DNA of 64,000 nt from Hofstenia miamia. Lineage: Eukaryota > Xenacoelomorpha > Acoela > Hofsteniidae. This document shows positions 59,592 through 64,000 of this stretch, in pieces. Positions within the stretch are counted from its first letter, which is position 1. The number at the start of each line of letters is the position of its first letter. The notes beneath the pieces were generated by a model. The model made no database searches. It saw only the letters and a list, made by a program, of their open reading frames with translations, and was not told the DNA's origin. The translations under genes and the position numbers were made by a program. The stretch spans positions 600,586 to 664,585 of the forward strand of contig CABFPE010000221.1 in the NCBI GenBank assembly GCA_900660155.1. The letters are read 5' to 3'.

Positions 59592-62500
59592 ATATTACTA
59601 AAATCAAAAATATGAGTAACATTTTTTTAGCATTTTCTCGAAACACAATTTTGTTGGATATCTATTAAAAGTGGACATGTATTGACATTACACTTTCAAT
59701 ATTCGACATTTTAATGCTATAAGTTGGATGGAAATTTCAATTGGCCATTAATCTAGACTTTAATCTCGAAATGTTAAAGACTTACTTCCTTTAGTCTATT
59801 GTGAAAATGTGCGTTTGGCCTAAATGAAGATGTTAATTTCTTTTTTGAAAATGTGAGTTGAAGTCCCTGGTTGAGTTGAATTACTGAAAGCTTGAATCAT
59901 AATAACTTATGTATGGAGGTGATGTAGTATTATTGAAGTAAATAAACGATTACTTACGTTTGAGTATTGGATTCATTGGCATGTAGGAAAGCGCTTTGTT
60001 GTGTGCATTAGCTGGAGTTAGGTAGTAGTCGGTGATATTGTTCATAATCTCCGTCTAATTCCGTTTTAATATTTTGGGCGTACACGATTTATACGTAATC
60101 CATTCTTTCATGTTTATTGTATAATGGTTATGAGAGAAAAGTAACTTTTGATCTTTAATGCCTGCCAGATTTAACCCATTAGACCATATTCTCGTTTACT
60201 AATTATTCAGAGTATTGTACAGCCATATAAGTTTCTAGTTTAAGCACTGTTCACACATTTCCTTAAGTAGTAAATTTCGACCACCTGGGGAATTACATTG
60301 GCCTTCATAGAAATTTTAATTTGTTTCTCTTACGGAATTCCTCACTGGTTAGTAATATTCTAATGGTTGATTTCTATTTAAGCTGTTTCAACATTCGAGA
60401 GCTGTGATTGGCATTGTAGGTACACTATTTGTAGTTATCAACGCTTATTGTTATTTCGTATAACAGTCTTGATGAAGTTTTGATGAACTTTGAGTATCTA
60501 CAAACAATCAACACTTCTAATTTTGATTTTAATTTTTTCATTTACAGTATTAGGATTTTTAACTTAAACATATTATCACTAGGCTTGGGACCAGAATAGA
60601 CTGTTTCAGCACTGGGTAATCAGTCAAATTTTATCAGGACGCCATAAATAGTCTATCTCCTTATCTCAGGATAATCAATCTAAGATCAAGACTAAGGAAG
60701 GTAGAAGACAGTACTAACACCATGATGTTACTGCGGAGGCATTACTTAGCTTAATAGTGATCGTTCATTTTATATGCGATCAATCATGATGAGCTGCTGC
60801 AGGTTACTTGGTAGCTTTTGTGCTTTGCTTAGAAATAAAAGATACTAAACTCAATTCCTAGCATTCAACTTTATAGCTTTGTTCTTTACCTTGGTGTCTT
60901 CTTTGGGTAAGTGAGGCTAGTGTAGCTCAAGTTTAAGAACATTGTAAATTAGTAAGTATAAAATAAGGCTTATCAGGTCAGAATGATTTTATTAAGAGAC
61001 AGTACATGACAGGCAAAATTCTTGTCTTGTCCCCACCTCTACTTGTCACTGTAATTTCAAAATAATTTCAATGTTTACGACCTACTGCAAAGCGTCACAT
61101 CAAAGTGGGTGTGGCTCTTTTCGCCGTTCGCGTATTTCCTTTATCACTTTTTGAATAAATGAATTAAATGAATGAAGTGTGGATTATTTGAACATCTGAT
61201 CAGTCACATTATAGGAATCGATTAATTTTTTTAAATACCAATTAATTTTAAAAAAAATTAGAAACGTTAAGTGGCAATTATGTTTTGAAATTGTATAATT
61301 CTGTATGATAGCATTGTTGCTTTCAGAGCAGAAATATTTTGAAAGTTCAGGCCTGCGATAAATTGAAGGCTTGTGGGGATCAATTTCAATTCAGGTGAAT
61401 TTTTTTGGAAAAATTCTAATAACTCATCCAAACAACTTTTCTGGGTCAGTTTTTACAATGAGCAATCAACTGATATCCTCGAAATTGTGAAAAAATGAAT
61501 TTTTGAGTCACTATAGCACTTTTTTAATTTTACCGCAATAAACGTAATTCAGTTCTATGACAAAAGCCTTCTGTAACTGTAAAACATCGTAAGTTATACT
61601 TTAGTAACTAAATTAAATAATTTTACTCAAAATATATAATTTACTAGTCGTAAACATATAGTAAATTGAGTAAAATTGCAACGAAAAATTTGAATATTTC
61701 AAGGCTATGATCCACGTAGTTTTCCAAAAATACATCCATTAGCAAAAATTGGAGGCACTAGGGATCACAAGTCTGGTCGATATTTTTAAGCCTGCGCTTG
61801 AAGCACGAAATATGATTAAGCCTAGGGTTAATTTATCTTAGAAAAATTCAAACTAACAACCACTACTACAAAAAATACGACAATATTGTATAACCTATTG
61901 TAAATATAATGATAGGATAAACATATCGGAAATATAGTTAAATGTAAAACCAGGATTGACATGTTTAAAAAGAGGTTGTTTTAAACACTCTTTAAAACAG
62001 TGTTTTAAACATGTTTTTGCAATATTTTTTAAGTATTTTTTTTCGCATTCATATAGAATTTTATGAAAATTTGTAGAATAATTTTTTGGAATTAGTCGAT
62101 TCGTACTTTCATAAGCGACTGAAAAAGTAGCAAAATTCGCCTTTTTGTTTTGAATTACTAAACTGTGTTTACTTTTTTTCAGATCGATCGAGCGGTTGAA
62201 CTTTTTAATTCAAAATTTAAAAATCTAGTGTTTTTCTCATTTTGAAAATTTGAGATAAAGCCCAGGACGGAATTAGCAATCATGTCAACTGCCGTTCGTG
62301 TTTGGGAATCCTGCCTGCTCGGCCTTGCGATCTCTAGTCATTAAGTATAATGAATATGCAGTGCTGAATTTTTTATCTAATTCACATGGAATTCTTGTTT
62401 TTATTATAAAAACTTATCCATTGTTTTCACTCGTTGAATTCAAATCAGCAGAATCTTTCATAAATTCTTTTGTAAGGAAGAATGTGATTATTTAGAATGG

Positions 62501-64000
62501 CTGTAGTAAAAATTTAAATATTCATTCTAAATTTTGAGGTTTTCATAATTTTGCTAAAACCTCAGAATTGTTATCAAATGTAGGAATAATTATTTTCTGT
62601 TATTGAAATGAAACTATTCATTCGGATTTCTAATTATATTAGACAAGTCTGAATGAGCTTCTTACCATCATGTCATTTACTAGTCAGCATAAACCAATGA
62701 ATTATTAATCTTGGCGCCATCACCATATATTCTGTGTCTCATCTACAATGATTTATTTTTGACACTCTATTTTGATGCACATTTTTTGGTAGAAATACAC
62801 TCTTCCCAAAGAAAATTTAATTTGTTGAACAAATTAGAAATTATTTTTGAAACCGTGATTATTTTATAATTAGCGGAATTATTCCTTTAATCATTTATGA
62901 AAGATTTTAGCGTTACATGTTCGAAGTTGGTTTTGTACTTAATTATATTCTCAGAAAATTCAATATATTAAGAACGGAATTTATCCATGTAGCGTATCCA
63001 GGACTATCTGTACAACAGGCGCATAAAATTTTCCTAATTATGTGTGTGTAGGCGGGTTTAATTTAATTAATATTATTCGTGACATATTATGAAAGTCCTC
63101 CTCAACCGAAGCATTGAAAATATAAAAAAATTAACTATACTACATGATTTTTCTTTAATCCAATGAGAAAACATGTACATGAGAAGTAGGGGAGACAGGG
63201 GCACTATGGACCCTGGGGTCCTTAACCTTTGCATTTCTCAAGACACTATTATTTCTACAGACTAACTTAGTACATTTCCAAAAGTAAGTAAATGTTCGTC
63301 CATAAATATTTTTTAAAATATTTATTTCTATTGTAGAAATAAAATCTACATTTCTACTAGAATTATTATTTATTGTTACGAACATGTCTATGAAGCCCTC
63401 ATATGTTAGCTGGCTTTAACAATAATTTAGTTCGACTTAGTCAACTATGAGTTCAATGATCCTGGGGAAATTGTAAGCATTTTGTTCAATGCTGATCGTG
63501 GAATAGCAAGAACAAGAAAGATTTTAGCTTGATTATGATGGGGAAATGATTGAATTTTAAGGTGATGTATCCACTTACTGAACTACTTCTATTATGATTG
63601 GTTAAAACTTTATTCCTGTAGGCGCCAAATGAAAAAACGATGATGACTAGTCACCTAAATCTCCCCAGTCCCTGTATTTTGATATAGCATTTTGTACCCT
63701 TCCAAAAATCAAATTTTTCTATTATTTCTAAACGAACATTTAAATATTTGCTAGTTGTTTTTTGCATTAAACTCATAAAAACAAGCATTTGTCGCTTAAA
63801 GCAGTTTCATTGCTTCTATTTTGAAATACATCTACGACCATTTTATTGTTTATTGCTACTTTGAGAACATTTATGAGATCGGTTGGCAGTACAAAAAAAA
63901 TTGATCAAAAATGGAAGTACTCAGTTAACCTGGGCCCTGCTGGTCGGTCGGTATGGATTCCTACTCTGTTCTCATTTGAAATATCCATACCAATTTCTTG
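59589..64000. other. No gene recognised
   Basis: AT-rich to the window end. At 61978-62010 the motif GTTTTAAAC recurs as an imperfect inverted repeat. At about 62250-62340 a GC-richer patch contains a 20-codon frame (STAVRVWESCLLGLAIS) that may belong to an unknown short repeat. The minus-strand frame at 63155-63385 has no recognisable motif. Confidence 0.4.

Noticed and set aside
1-64000. tRNA, rRNA, CRISPR or bacterial-type operon
   Set aside because: No cloverleaf with proper A and B boxes, no regularly spaced repeats with unique spacers, and no closely packed genes with ribosome-binding sites were seen.

Overview
The window is a piece of an AT-rich animal (metazoan) nuclear genome, most likely an aquatic invertebrate. 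It is dominated by (TA)n tracts, long gene-poor stretches and decayed transposons of animal type: Tc1/mariner, hAT, PIF/Harbinger, piggyBac-like, non-LTR retroelements and one Ty3/gypsy fossil. Spliceosomal introns with GT..AG ends are visible. The species cannot be fixed from the sequence. The retroelement at 58.2-59.3 kb belongs to a family I associate with cnidarians and other marine invertebrates, so that is only a hint. There is one assembly gap (29269-29434) and a single n at 27842.

Host genes are almost absent. The best candidate is a minus-strand first coding exon at 55045-55276. It has a signal peptide, a GTATGT donor, a CpG-rich setting and an upstream CCAAT box. A second plausible exon lies at 9698-9815 (minus), but both strands there carry exon-like splice sites. 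Short, weaker exon candidates lie at 19721-19770, 22319-22358, 38872-38948, 40360-40516 and 52022-52070. If the minus-strand pieces belong to one gene, it would have very long introns; nothing here proves that. Several islands less AT-rich than their surroundings (about 10.2-10.4, 14.6-14.8 and 15.4-15.6 kb) hold homeobox- or POU-type sites and could be intronic enhancers.

Mobile elements from left to right: LINE fragment (2.3-3.5 kb, minus); Tc1 3' end (4.85-5.26 kb); hAT end (7.4 kb); TA-flanked MITE (11.5 kb); Tc1 5' half (13.0-13.75 kb); 800-bp piggyBac-like element bounded by TTAA (20.1-20.9 kb); hAT MITE with perfect 8-bp duplication (26.3-26.6 kb); internally deleted hAT (27.8-29.3 kb); Ty3/gypsy fossil (about 30.2-30.8 kb); mariner-like fragment with a 79-nt intron (31.3-31.8 kb); large hAT with zinc-finger cassettes (34.3-37.8 kb); hAT MITE (41.0-41.4 kb); a nested Tc1/Harbinger/MITE complex (44.7-49.1 kb); a MITE built around a repeated 13-mer (49.1-49.4 kb); an unidentified coding relic (52.6-53.0 kb); a LINE 3' end (57.0-58.1 kb); and a retroelement with a restriction-like-endonuclease-type C-terminus (58.2-59.3 kb).

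The most informative locus is the nest at 44.7-49.1 kb. A Tc1 element sits at the edge of a (TA)n tract and was interrupted twice. One insertion is a 580-bp long-TIR MITE with a 7-bp duplication. The other is a Harbinger carrying a Myb-like gene and a convergent, N-terminally deleted transposase. The order of insertion can be read directly from the sequence. No CRISPR array, tRNA, rRNA, operon or other bacterial feature is present.
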